A stretch of 64,000 nt of DNA from Ectothiorhodospiraceae bacterium (GTDB taxonomy: Bacteria > Pseudomonadota > Gammaproteobacteria > Nitrococcales > Aquisalimonadaceae), in assembly GCA_020831845.1 (NCBI GenBank), contig JAFIFV010000135.1:1-64000 (forward strand), written 5' to 3'. The position numbers were made by a program, and so were the translations under genes. Below are positions 19,706-28,744 of this stretch, one piece after another. Below the pieces are notes generated by a model. That model was not told where the DNA came from. It saw nothing but the letters and a program-made list of their open reading frames with translations, and ran no database searches. How positions within the stretch are numbered: position 1 is the first letter of the stretch; each line of letters begins with the position of its first letter.

Positions 19706-20951
19706 TTGCCTCGACCGGCGAGGCACCCAGCAGAAGCTTGTGCGGGTTCAGCCCCACATCGCTGGGGCTGACCACACGCCTGATGGTCCAGTCTTCCGCC
19801 GACCCGCCCCGCGAGCGGGCAGCAAGGTCCACCATGGCTGCGGTTTCCCTCACCGCGCCGTCATAATCCCGCACCAGCATGATTTTGGGCAGCAGGCGGG
19901 TATCCGTCCCTGCGTCCACCACTACGCCCAATGCTCCGCTGCCCAGTTCCACCAGGCTGCCCACCGGGTAGATGCCCACACAGCGGATGAATTCCTCCAT
20001 CAGGCGCTTGCCGAAGGTATGCTCGGCATCCTCATACATGACCCGCAGGGCGACGTCGGTGGGCAACGCCTTGTGGTAGACCCGGTCGCTGCTGATGGCG
20101 TCGTAGACGTCGGCGATGGACGCCGCCATCAGCGGGTCGTTCAGTTCATACTCCGGCAACCGGGAGGGATAACCGTCGCCCGAGACACGCTCGTGATGGT
20201 GCCTGATGATGTGCAACGACTCCTCGGGCACGCTGCCCGCCGCCTTCATGATCCGGTAGCCGTCCTCGGGGTGGCGCTGCATGATCTTGAACTCGTCGGG
20301 CGTCAGCCGCCCCGGCTTGTTGAGGATCTCCAGCGGTGTCCTGGTCTTGCCGATGTCGTGCAGTAGCGCGCCGAGACCGATGGCCTGGAGATCCTGCTCG
20401 CCGTATCCGAGATGGCGGCAGAATGCCAGCGTCAACACGCAGACGTTCAGGCAATGCAGCGAGGTGTACTCGTCCTTGTTCTTCAACTGGGTGAGCCAGA
20501 TGGCGGCGTTGGCGTCGGCGGAAATGGATTCCACCAACCCCGATACCACATCACGCGCTTCGTCGGTATCGACGCTGCGCCCCAGGCGCACATCGCTGAA
20601 CACGTTCTTCAGATAGTCCCGCGAGCGGGCGCGCACCTGCGCAGCACGGTCGATCGCGCTACGGAACTCCGCCAGATCCCGCACCGGCGAGGGGTGAACG
20701 TAAGACTGCGCCGCCTTGCCCACAGGAACCGGAACGCTGGACAATTCGGCATCCACGAAAACATAGCGGCAGATGTCGCGCACCTGCTGCAATTCCTCTT
20801 CACTGCTGATCTTGAACCCCTGGAACAGAAACGGGGTTTCCAGCCAAGGGCGGTCCAGGCTGGCGACGTACATTCCGATTCGCAAATCGGCCACACTACA
20901 CTTCTGTTGCAACAGCGAGCACCTGTTCTGTCCCCGGAAAACCGGCAGCAT
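19695..20951 (-). CDS. HD-GYP domain protein (c-di-GMP phosphodiesterase family)
   Basis: This 418-residue cytoplasmic protein has an N-terminal DUF3391-like module (VADLRIGMYVASLDRPWLETPFLFQGFKI) and an HD-GYP domain from about residue 150. Metal and GYP motifs are present: SLHCLNVCVLTLAFCRHLG, LLHDIGKTRTP, HPEDGYRIM, HHHERVSGDGYPSRL and DVYDAISSDRVYH. Intact HD and GYP residues predict c-di-GMP hydrolysis. ATG 20951 is my choice, but a GTG just before VADLRIGM is also possible because no strong ribosome site is seen. No partner diguanylate cyclase is adjacent; a GGDEF protein lies 20 kb away. Confidence 0.85.
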   Translation of the reverse strand: MLPVFRGQNRCSLLQQKCSVADLRIGMYVASLDRPWLETPFLFQGFKISSEEELQQVRDICRYVFVDAELSSVPVPVGKAAQSYVHPSPVRDLAEFRSAIDRAAQVRARSRDYLKNVFSDVRLGRSVDTDEARDVVSGLVESISADANAAIWLTQLKNKDEYTSLHCLNVCVLTLAFCRHLGYGEQDLQAIGLGALLHDIGKTRTPLEILNKPGRLTPDEFKIMQRHPEDGYRIMKAAGSVPEESLHIIRHHHERVSGDGYPSRLPEYELNDPLMAASIADVYDAISSDRVYHKALPTDVALRVMYEDAEHTFGKRLMEEFIRCVGIYPVGSLVELGSGALGVVVDAGTDTRLLPKIMLVRDYDGAVRETAAMVDLAARSRGGSAEDWTIRRVVSPSDVGLNPHKLLLGASPVEAIIP

Positions 20952-21143
20952 CCAATGCTGCGGGCTGCCGCCCAGCGTACTGGAAGCGGCTTCCACTCAT
21001 TTCGTTGTCGAGCGTGTGTATTACGCACATCCGGGTATTACGCCCACGCCAGGCTCCCGGTTCCATGTTTCGGCGCATGCCGCGGAATCCGCTGCTGATG
21101 CACCGCTTCTCTCGATGCTAGACTAGCACACCTTTTTCCGTAC

Positions 21144-23054
21144 ATGAGACAACAAGGCTTGCTGCTAACCGCCCGAAATATATCCGTAAGCTTCGGCGCC
21201 GAGCCGGTGCTTGACCGTACCGGTTTCTCCATTGAACCCGGCGAACGAGTCTGCCTCCTGGGGCGCAACGGCGCCGGGAAATCGACGCTGATGAAAGTCA
21301 TCGCGGGCGAGATTCGTCCCGACGAGGGCGAGCTGCTGCTCAAACCCGGCGCCCGTGTGGCCAGACTCCCTCAGGAACTGCCACGGAACTACCCGGGCAC
21401 GGTCTATGACCTGGTCTCGGACGGTCTCGGTGAACTGGGCAGGCTGCTGGGCCGCTATCACCAGCTCTCGGCGGCCGTGGCGGACTCCGACTCCACCGCG
21501 GCGGTGCTGTCTGACATGGAACGCGTGCAGCAGCAACTGGAGGCGCTCGACGGCTGGACCATGCACCAGCGTGTGGACGCCGCCCTCAGCAGGCTCGCAC
21601 TACCGGGGGACATGCCTGTCCAGCAGGCCTCCGGGGGGGTCGGCCGCCGCACGTTGCTTGCCCAGGCGCTGGTCCAGCAACCGGATCTGCTGCTGCTGGA
21701 TGAGCCCACCAACCATCTGGATGTGGACGCCATCCGGCAGATGGAGGAGTTGCTGCTGGACTGGAATGGGGCCCTGCTTTTCATTACCCACGATCGCGCC
21801 TTCCTGCAGCGCCTGGCGACGCGTATCGTCGAGCTGGACCGGGGCACGCTGCGCAGCTACCCGGGCGACTACCAACGATACCAGCAGACACGCGAGGACG
21901 AGCTCGCGGCCGAGGAAAAGGCACAGCAGCAGTTCCAGCGCGAGTTGGCACGAGAGGAGACCTGGATACGCCAGGGCATCAAGGCCAGGCGTACCCGTAA
22001 CGAAGGCCGCGTGCGCGCCTTGCAGGCAATGCGCCGGGAAAACGCCGCGCGCCGCGAACGCCAGGGCAACGCGAGTTTCGACCTGCAGAACGCCGAGCGT
22101 TCGGGCCGGCTGGTAATACGGGCGGAAGACATACACCACGGATTCGGCGGAGCGCCGCTGGTTGCTGGTTTCTCCACCACCATCATGCGTGGTGACAAGG
22201 TCGGGCTTATAGGCCCGAATGGCAGCGGCAAGACCACGCTGTTGAACATCCTGCTGGGGCGCATGACGCCCAATGCCGGCCAGGTCAGACTGGGTACCAA
22301 TCTGGAGGTTGCCTATTTCGATCAGCTCCGGGAGCAACTGGACGACAGCCGTTCGGTGGCGGAAAACGTTTCCGGCGGCAGCGAGAACGTGACCGTCAAT
22401 GGTCAGAGCCGACACATCATGAGTTATCTGCGGGATTTCCTGTTCACCCCCGAACAGGCACGCGGCCCGATTACCGCGCTTTCCGGCGGCGAACGCAACC
22501 GGCTGTTGCTGGCACGGCTGTTCACCTGCCCGGCCAACCTGCTGGTCCTGGACGAACCCACCAACGACCTGGACATGGAAACCCTGGAACTGCTGGAGCA
22601 GTTGCTGGTGGACTTCCAGGGTACCGTGCTGCTGGTCAGCCACGACCGTGCTTTCCTGGACAACGTCGTTGGCAGTTCCCTGGTCTTCGAGGGCGAAGGC
22701 AAGGTGCGTGAATATGTCGGCGGTTACAGCGACTGGGTGCGGCAACGCCCCCAGGCGGCAGAATCACAACCTAAGCCGGCACGGGCGGCAGCACCGTCGG
22801 CGGTTCCGACCAAGCCCACGCAGACACCCGCCAGAGCCAAGCTCAGCTACAAGGACAAGCGCGAGCTGGAACAGCTACCCGCGGTGATCGAGCGGCTTGA
22901 AGCCGAGCAGGAATCGTTGAGCGCGACGCTGGCCGATCCGGCGTTCTACCAGCAGGCGTCGGACGCGATACAGCAAACCACCGAACGACTGGCCGCCGTC
23001 GAAGCCGAGCTGGAGCGGGCATTCGAGCGCTGGGCGGAACTGGAACAGCCTTAG
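21144..23054 (+). CDS. uup: ABC-F ATPase Uup
   Basis: This is a second ABC-F protein, 636 residues, with Uup layout: cassette 1 (GRNGAGKSTLMK, LLLLDEPTNHLDVDAI), a linker with WIRQGIKARRTRNEGRVRALQAMRRE typical of Uup, cassette 2 (GPNGSGKTTLLN, LSGGERNRLLLARLF, LLVLDEPTNDLDMETLE) and a C-terminal coiled-coil DNA-binding-type domain (KLSYKDKRELEQLPAVIERLEAEQ). The first signature reads ASGGVGRRTLL, slightly off consensus. Uup acts on ribosomes and affects precise transposon excision in E. coli. It lies about 190 bp from the divergent HD-GYP gene. Confidence 0.92.
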   Translation: MRQQGLLLTARNISVSFGAEPVLDRTGFSIEPGERVCLLGRNGAGKSTLMKVIAGEIRPDEGELLLKPGARVARLPQELPRNYPGTVYDLVSDGLGELGRLLGRYHQLSAAVADSDSTAAVLSDMERVQQQLEALDGWTMHQRVDAALSRLALPGDMPVQQASGGVGRRTLLAQALVQQPDLLLLDEPTNHLDVDAIRQMEELLLDWNGALLFITHDRAFLQRLATRIVELDRGTLRSYPGDYQRYQQTREDELAAEEKAQQQFQRELAREETWIRQGIKARRTRNEGRVRALQAMRRENAARRERQGNASFDLQNAERSGRLVIRAEDIHHGFGGAPLVAGFSTTIMRGDKVGLIGPNGSGKTTLLNILLGRMTPNAGQVRLGTNLEVAYFDQLREQLDDSRSVAENVSGGSENVTVNGQSRHIMSYLRDFLFTPEQARGPITALSGGERNRLLLARLFTCPANLLVLDEPTNDLDMETLELLEQLLVDFQGTVLLVSHDRAFLDNVVGSSLVFEGEGKVREYVGGYSDWVRQRPQAAESQPKPARAAAPSAVPTKPTQTPARAKLSYKDKRELEQLPAVIERLEAEQESLSATLADPAFYQQASDAIQQTTERLAAVEAELERAFERWAELEQP

Positions 23055-23219
23055 GGAAGCGCCCCCTCATCCGGATGGCATGCGGATTCAGGGTGCTGCT
23101 ATGATGCAAAAGAAACAAATGGCGTTTATGTAGACACCAGTGATCCAGTACCGGTGGTTGCATCGTCCTTCGCATCACGGGCGGGACGATCTCATGAACA
23201 GGCAGGGAGCCTCGCGCAG

Positions 23220-23762
23220 ATGAAGGAAGACAGCCTTTCCTTGGCCGGACAAGACCACTTAGCTGCACAGGGTAAGCAGAGCAAGCAGGCGCTGCGTGCA
23301 TGGTTGCACCTGCTGAAATGCTCCAAGCGCGTCGAGCAGGTCATGAATGACCATTTCCGAACCGGCTACGATTGTTCGTTGTCCCGCTTTGACGTACTCG
23401 CCCAACTGGACCATGCAGGGCCTGGTGGGCTCAGCACCAAGGCGCTGGCCCAGCGGCTGGTGGCGTCCAAGGGCAATATCACGCGCCTGATCGACCGAAT
23501 GGAATCGGACGGCCTGCTGCGTCGCACGCCCTGCAAGCAGGACCGCCGCGTAAGCCATATCGACATGACGAACTCCGGCGAGGCTGTCTTCCAGGCCATG
23601 GCGGGCGATCACGAAACCTGGGCCTCGCAACTGTTCGACGAACTCTCCGATGACGAACTGGAAACCCTGGTGCGCCTGCTCGACCGTGTTCGTGACAACG
23701 TGACCCGGCGGCAAAAGGAGCAACTGGCAGAGGAGCAGCGCGAGCACCGGAACCGCGCCTGA
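23220..23762 (+). CDS. MarR-family transcriptional regulator
   Basis: This is a 180-residue winged-helix regulator of the MarR family. The core reads DCSLSRFDVLAQLDHAGPGGLSTKALAQRLVASKGNITRLIDRMESDGLLRRTPCKQDRRVSHIDMT, with recognition helix SKGNITRLIDRMESDG and wing KQDRRVSH. ATG 23220 follows GGGAG; the upstream part of the track ORF has no coding character. A C-terminal charged helix may help dimerisation. No obvious target operon adjoins it, since it stands alone between uup and the converging VWA gene. Confidence 0.87.
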   Translation: MKEDSLSLAGQDHLAAQGKQSKQALRAWLHLLKCSKRVEQVMNDHFRTGYDCSLSRFDVLAQLDHAGPGGLSTKALAQRLVASKGNITRLIDRMESDGLLRRTPCKQDRRVSHIDMTNSGEAVFQAMAGDHETWASQLFDELSDDELETLVRLLDRVRDNVTRRQKEQLAEEQREHRNRA

Positions 23763-23823
23763 GCCCTCCACCGCGTCGCGTGCCCTACGCCGTGCCAACC
23801 GGGCTGATGGTAAGGTGGTCCGC

Positions 23824-25002
23824 CTAGCGGCTCAGGAAGCGCATCCCCTCTTCCAACCCCTCCAGCGTCAGCGGGTACATCTTGTCGCCGACCAGATCGC
23901 GGACGATCTGTATGGAATGCGTATAGCCCCAGCGCTGCTGCGGTTCGGGGTTCAGCCAGATTACCTTGGGCCAGGTCGCGCGCACGCGCTCGATCCAGAC
24001 CGCGCCAGCCTCTTCGTTCCAATGCTCGACGCTGGCCCCCGGATACACGATCTCGTAGGGGCTCATCGTGGCGGCGCCGACGAAGATGACCTTGTAGTCC
24101 GGGCCATAGGTGTGAAGCACGTCCAGCGTTGGGATGGTTTCCTGGTGGCGGCGGCGGCTGTCCTTCCACACGGTTTCGTAAAGGCAGTTGTGGAAGTAGA
24201 AGTACTCCATGTGCTTGAACTCCATCCGCGCCGCGGAAAAGAGTTCTTCACACACCCGGATGTGGTCATCCATGGACCCACCCACATCGAAGAACAGCAG
24301 CACCTTCACCGCATTGTGTCGCTCCGGCACCAGCTTCAGGTCCAGGTGTCCGGCGTTACGGGCGGTGGATCGGATGGTATCGTCCAGATCCAGCACGTCG
24401 GCGGCCCCCTGCCGTGCGAACTGGCGCAGACGCCGCAGTGCCACCTTGATGTTGCGGGTGCCGATCTCCCGCGAGCTGTCCAGGTTTCGGAATTCCCGCT
24501 TGTCCCATACCTTCACCGCCCGACGGTGACGGGACTCCTTCTGGCCGATGCGCACGCCTTCGGGGTTATAGCCATTGGCCCCGAATGGCGAGGTGCCGCC
24601 GGTGCCAATCCACTTGTTACCGCCTTCATGGCGTTCCTGTTGCTCCTCGAGCCGCTTGCGCAACGTCTCCATGAGCTTGTCCCATCCCCCCAGGGATTCG
24701 ATCTGGGCCTTTTCCTCTTCGGTCAGCATGCGCTCGGCCAGCGCACGCAACCACTCCTCCGGGATCTCCGCGGCCGGATCTTCGGAGAGCACTTCCAGCC
24801 CCTTGAAATAATGCCCGAACACCTGATCGAAGCGGTCGAACTGGGTCTCGTCCTTGATCAGCGCGGCGCGGGACAGGTAATAGAAATCCTCCACGCTGCA
24901 GACGGCAATGCGCTGCTCCATGGCTTCGAGCAGGGTCAGGAACTCGGTGACCGTGACCTTCAGGCCGGCTTTCCTTAGTTCGTAGAAGAAATCGATCAGC
25001 AT
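23824..25002 (-). CDS. VWA domain protein, CoxE-like
   Basis: This is a 392-residue cytoplasmic protein of the CoxE-like VWA family. The N-terminal half is helical (MLIDFFYELRKAGLKVTVTEFLTLLEAM). A VWA domain begins near residue 225, with the metal-site motif FFDVGGSMDDH (DxGxS pattern) and later VGAATMSPYEI. CoxE-like proteins work with MoxR-type ATPases in metal-centre insertion or complex assembly. The gene lies 48 bases downstream of the MoxR gene on the same strand, supporting that pairing. No carbon-monoxide dehydrogenase or methanol dehydrogenase genes are in view, so the client is unknown. Confidence 0.86.
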   Translation of the reverse strand: MLIDFFYELRKAGLKVTVTEFLTLLEAMEQRIAVCSVEDFYYLSRAALIKDETQFDRFDQVFGHYFKGLEVLSEDPAAEIPEEWLRALAERMLTEEEKAQIESLGGWDKLMETLRKRLEEQQERHEGGNKWIGTGGTSPFGANGYNPEGVRIGQKESRHRRAVKVWDKREFRNLDSSREIGTRNIKVALRRLRQFARQGAADVLDLDDTIRSTARNAGHLDLKLVPERHNAVKVLLFFDVGGSMDDHIRVCEELFSAARMEFKHMEYFYFHNCLYETVWKDSRRRHQETIPTLDVLHTYGPDYKVIFVGAATMSPYEIVYPGASVEHWNEEAGAVWIERVRATWPKVIWLNPEPQQRWGYTHSIQIVRDLVGDKMYPLTLEGLEEGMRFLSR

Positions 25003-25050
25003 GCAAACCTACCCTTGCCGCGGCAGACTGGTCGGAAAGACGCTCTGCGC

Positions 25051-25896
25051 TCAGGCATCCTTCCGCCGGGACATGAACATCAGCCGCTCGAACAACTGCA
25101 CATCCTGCTCGTTCTTCAGCAGTGCGCCGTAGAGCGGTGGCAGGAGCTTGCGCTGGGTGTTCTCGCGCAAGGTGTCGGGGGAGATATCCTCGGCCATCAG
25201 CAGTTTCAGCCAGTCCAGCAATTCCGAGGTGGACGGCTTTTTCTTCAGTCCGGGAACCTCGCGCAGTTCGAAAAACAATTCCATGGCCTCGCGCAACAGC
25301 TCGCGCTTCAGGTCTGGAAAATGCACCCCGATGATCTGCGCCATGACGTCCTTGTCCGGGAAACTGATGTAATGGAAGAAGCACCGGCGCAGAAACGCGT
25401 CCGGCAATTCCTTCTCGTTATTGCTGGTAATGATGATCACGGGCCGGTGCCGCGCTTTCACCACCTGCTGGGTCTCGTAGACGAAGAATTCCATCCGGTC
25501 CAGCTCACGCAGCAGATCGTTGGGAAATTCGATGTCCGCCTTGTCGATCTCGTCGATCAGCAGCACCGGTTGAACGTCGCTATCGAAGCAGTGCCACAAC
25601 GGTCCTTTCACGATGTAGTTGGCGATTTCGTTGACCTTGGGATCACCCAGCTGGGAATCGCGAAGGCGGGACACCGCATCGTATTCATAAAGACCCTGCT
25701 GGGCCTTGGTGGTGGACTTGATGTGCCACTCGTAGAACGGCAGCCCCAGGCCACGGGCCACCTCTTCCGCCAGCAGGGTCTTGCCTGTGCCCGGCTCCCC
25801 CTTGATCAGCAGGGGGCGGCGCAGCGTGGCGGCGGCATTCACCGCCATGGTGAGGTCGCCGGTAGCGACGTAGTTCTCGGTGCCTTCGAAACGCAT
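25051..25896 (-). CDS. MoxR-family AAA+ ATPase
   Basis: This is a 281-residue AAA+ ATPase of the MoxR group. It has Walker A GEPGTGKTLLAEE near residues 33-45, Walker B VLLIDEIDKADIEF, sensor-type ITSNNEKELPDAFLRRCFFHYISFP and a C-terminal helical lid. ATG 25896 (MRFEGTENYVATGDL) is preferred to the track start because AGGA lies 8 bases upstream and family members begin MxFEGTxxYVA. It is thought to act as a chaperone-like remodeller with its VWA partner, encoded directly downstream. Confidence 0.9.
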   Translation of the reverse strand: MRFEGTENYVATGDLTMAVNAAATLRRPLLIKGEPGTGKTLLAEEVARGLGLPFYEWHIKSTTKAQQGLYEYDAVSRLRDSQLGDPKVNEIANYIVKGPLWHCFDSDVQPVLLIDEIDKADIEFPNDLLRELDRMEFFVYETQQVVKARHRPVIIITSNNEKELPDAFLRRCFFHYISFPDKDVMAQIIGVHFPDLKRELLREAMELFFELREVPGLKKKPSTSELLDWLKLLMAEDISPDTLRENTQRKLLPPLYGALLKNEQDVQLFERLMFMSRRKDA

Positions 25897-26068
25897 GGTC
25901 AGAGTCCTGTGGGCTGCGGCAGCCGTTTCGACCACCGATCTCTATGGAAAACAGCGGAGCAGTATACTAACCATCCATCGGCCATTGCCATGTCCGGATG
26001 GCGTGACCTGTGCCTGGGGAAGGGGGCCCTTGGGAAGCGTTGATTGATCTCCCGCGCTCGCGTTACAG

Positions 26069-26716
26069 CTACTCGCCTTCGCGTTCCGGCAACAGGCCGT
26101 GCTCCATGGCGTAGTACACCAATGCAGCGACACTGCTCATCTGCATCTTCTGCATGATACGCGCCTTGTGGGTACTGACAGTTTTCACCGACAGCTCCAA
26201 CTGGTCGGCGATCTGGCCAACGGTCAGCCCGCCGACCAGGCGCGTGAATACGTCCATCTCCCGCCGGGAAAGCAGTGTATGGGGCTCCTGCTGCTCCTCC
26301 GTGAGCATGTTCAGCGCGAGTTCCTGGGTCACCTCCGCGTTCAGGAAGACCTCTCCGACCGCCACCTTGCGGATGGCCAGGACCAACTGCTCCGCGGCAA
26401 TGGTCTTTGCCAGGTAGCCCCGGGCGCCGGCGCGAATGCAGCGGACCGCGTACTGGCGCTCCGGATGCATGCTCAGCACCAGCACGGCCACTCCCGGACA
26501 CTCCTGGCGAAGCTGGCGTATGAGATCCACCCCGTTCGGCCGGGGCATGCAGATGTCCAGCACCAGCACGTCGCACCCCTCCCGCTGCAGCCGCTCCATC
26601 GTGGACTGTCCGTCCCAGGACTCCCCCACCACGTCCATATCCGGCTCCCCCGAGAGAATCTGCTTCAGCCCGTCCCGCACGATCGTATGGTCGTCGGCAA
26701 GAAATACCCGGATCAT
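26069..26716 (-). CDS. LuxR/NarL-family response regulator
   Basis: This is a 215-residue two-domain regulator. The receiver domain begins MIRVFLADDHTIVRDGL with acidic residues ADD, the phospho-acceptor Asp in DVLVLDICMPRPNG, and Lys in GYLAKTIAAEQL. The C-terminal LuxR helix-turn-helix is LSRREMDVFTRLVGGLTVGQIADQLELSVKTVSTHKARIMQKM. It resembles UvrY/GacA and NarL types. GTG 26728 is an alternative start. No histidine kinase gene adjoins it, so it is an orphan in this window. Confidence 0.9.
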   Translation of the reverse strand: MIRVFLADDHTIVRDGLKQILSGEPDMDVVGESWDGQSTMERLQREGCDVLVLDICMPRPNGVDLIRQLRQECPGVAVLVLSMHPERQYAVRCIRAGARGYLAKTIAAEQLVLAIRKVAVGEVFLNAEVTQELALNMLTEEQQEPHTLLSRREMDVFTRLVGGLTVGQIADQLELSVKTVSTHKARIMQKMQMSSVAALVYYAMEHGLLPEREGE

Positions 26717-26981
26717 CGCTCGGCCCACCCGCTAGAAAACATGACAAGGCATTCAAAAACCGCGGAGAGTGTACACCATGCCCCACCCCCGCGCCCGCGG
26801 GAAACCGGGAAGTGTTCCCGTAGTACGCCGTGCCGCAGTCCCTCGATGCCGCCGGGGAAGCGACACGCGGCCATCCGTAACGATCTCGTGGACTTGTAAC
26901 ACCGCGGACATGATGCCGACATCAACCGGACATCCTGGTCCTATAGCGTACCGGACAGGAAACGAGAGAGGAGTGATACCC

Positions 26982-27173
26982 ATGGCAAGAAAGTCCCCCG
27001 TTGAACTCCACCGCATTGCGCTCTACATGCACCGCCGCGGTCACCCCCCCTGCATCATCGCCGATATGCTGGGGCTCCACGCGGGCGCGCTGCAGCGCTG
27101 GCTGGAGCAGAAGGAAATGCAGGGCTCCAAGCCTTCCCTGAACCAGCCCTACCCGCAGCCGACGAGACGCTGA
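26982..27173 (+). CDS. small HTH-like basic protein
   Basis: This is a 63-residue protein, MARKSPVELHRIALYMHRRGH, then PPCIIADMLGLHAGALQRWLEQKE. The central part resembles the helix-turn-helix of transposase and resolvase-type proteins (IADMLGLHAGALQRWL). The start is set by a strong ribosome site, GAGAGAGGAG, 8 bases before ATG; the upstream part of the track ORF is not coding. No transposase catalytic domain or terminal repeats are seen, so it is not an obvious IS remnant. It lies 170 bp before cioA and may be a small DNA-binding regulator. Confidence 0.6.
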   Translation: MARKSPVELHRIALYMHRRGHPPCIIADMLGLHAGALQRWLEQKEMQGSKPSLNQPYPQPTRR

Positions 27174-27344
27174 GGAGGCGACCGCCAGAGCTGTACCGCC
27201 CGCACGTTTCCAACGCCTCCCAGTCACGACATGATGCGCCTCGTCGCCGGGTTGAGACAATCTGTCCAATGGTATGCCGTCGCCACAGGCATTATGATTC
27301 ATGGGCCACGCTGATGAATCGACGAGTCAGATAAGGACGGTGCC

Positions 27345-28739
27345 ATGGAGTTTGATCCGGTACTACTCTCCCGTATCCAGTTCGCGTTCGTCGTCTCGTT
27401 CCACATCATTTTCCCCGCTTTCACTATTGGGCTGGCATCGTTCATTGCGGTGCTGGAAGCGCTGTGGTTCAAGACCGACAATCCAGTATACGTCCAGCTC
27501 TCCAAGTTCTGGATCAAGGTGTTCGCCGTCTCGTTCGGAATGGGGGTGGTCTCCGGCATCGTGATGTCGTTCCAGTTCGGCACCAACTGGAGCGAGTTCT
27601 CGTACGCGTCCGCCAACTTCATGGGGCCGATTCTCAGCTACGAGGTGGTCACCGCGTTCTTCCTGGAGGCGACCTTCCTCGGGGTGCTGCTGTTCGGGCG
27701 GGACAAGGTTCCCCGCGGCGCGCACCTGTTCGCCGCCCTGATGGTCGCCATCGGCACCTTCATCTCCTCGTTCTGGATCCTGTCCGCCAACAGCTGGATG
27801 CAGACGCCTGCGGGTATCGAGATGGTGGACGGCGTTGTCCATGTGACCAGTTGGCTGCAGGCGATTTTCAACCCCTCCTTCCCCTATCGCTTCGCGCACA
27901 TGGTGCTGGCTGCCTTCCTCACCACCGGCTTCTTCGTGATCGCCGTCAGCGCCTGGTATCTGCTTCGCAACAAGAGCCAGGAATACGCCAAGGTGATGTT
28001 CTCCATGACCCTTTGGCTGGTCACCGTGATGGCGCCATTGCAGGTGCTGGTGGGCGACCTGCACGGCCTGGATACGCTGGAGCATCAGCCTGTGAAGGTG
28101 GCGGCCATGGAAGGCAACTGGGAAACCCGCAGCAACGTGCCGCTGCTGCTGTTCGCACTCCCCGACCAGCAGGCGGAGACCAACCACTTCGAGGTGGGCA
28201 TTCCCGGCCTGGCCAGCCTGATCCTCAAGCATGATGCCAGCGGCGTCGTGCCCGGCCTGAAAGACTGGGCACCCGAGGATCGCCCCCCGGTCGCAATCGT
28301 GTTCTGGTCCTTTCGCGTGATGGTCGGCATTGGCGTGCTGATGCTGACCGTGGCCGTGATCAGCCTGTTCCTGCGCTGGCGCGGAACGCTTTATGAATCA
28401 CGCTGGTTCCTGAGGCTGTGTACCTTCATGCTGCCCATGCCCTTCATCGCCGTGCTGGCGGGCTGGATCACCACCGAGGTGGGACGGCAACCCTGGGTGC
28501 TGTACGAGATGATCCGCACCGAAGATGCGGTGTCCCCCGCCCTGACGGGTGAGGCGGCCTTCGTTTCGCTGATCTCCTTCATCGTCGTCTACGCACTGAT
28601 CTTCTTCGCGGGCGGGTACTACATCAGCAGACTGGTGAAAAGCGGACCGGAAGCGGAGGACGCCCCCTCGCCTGGAAACCTGCGCCGTCCCTCGCGCCCG
28701 ATGTCGGCGGCTGACCACTACATCGATGCTCGGGAGTGA
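27345..28739 (+). CDS. cioA: cytochrome bd quinol oxidase subunit I (CIO type)
   Basis: This is the haem-bearing subunit of a bd-type quinol:oxygen oxidoreductase, 464 residues. His20 in FVVSFHIIFP matches the N-terminal haem ligand, and the FAHMVLAAF and GWITTEVGRQPW blocks are conserved. The quinol-binding Q-loop is short, so this is the S-form found in cyanide-insensitive oxidases (CioA) rather than the long-loop E. coli CydA. It is an integral membrane protein of about nine helices. A ribosome site AAGGACG precedes ATG. It is the first gene of cioA-cioB-cydD-cydC. Confidence 0.92.
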   Translation: MEFDPVLLSRIQFAFVVSFHIIFPAFTIGLASFIAVLEALWFKTDNPVYVQLSKFWIKVFAVSFGMGVVSGIVMSFQFGTNWSEFSYASANFMGPILSYEVVTAFFLEATFLGVLLFGRDKVPRGAHLFAALMVAIGTFISSFWILSANSWMQTPAGIEMVDGVVHVTSWLQAIFNPSFPYRFAHMVLAAFLTTGFFVIAVSAWYLLRNKSQEYAKVMFSMTLWLVTVMAPLQVLVGDLHGLDTLEHQPVKVAAMEGNWETRSNVPLLLFALPDQQAETNHFEVGIPGLASLILKHDASGVVPGLKDWAPEDRPPVAIVFWSFRVMVGIGVLMLTVAVISLFLRWRGTLYESRWFLRLCTFMLPMPFIAVLAGWITTEVGRQPWVLYEMIRTEDAVSPALTGEAAFVSLISFIVVYALIFFAGGYYISRLVKSGPEAEDAPSPGNLRRPSRPMSAADHYIDARE

Positions 28740-28744
28740 CCGTC

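Noticed and set aside
26982-27173. Insertion sequence remnant
   Set aside because: No terminal inverted repeats, target duplications or DDE-domain fragments are visible on either side of the small HTH gene.
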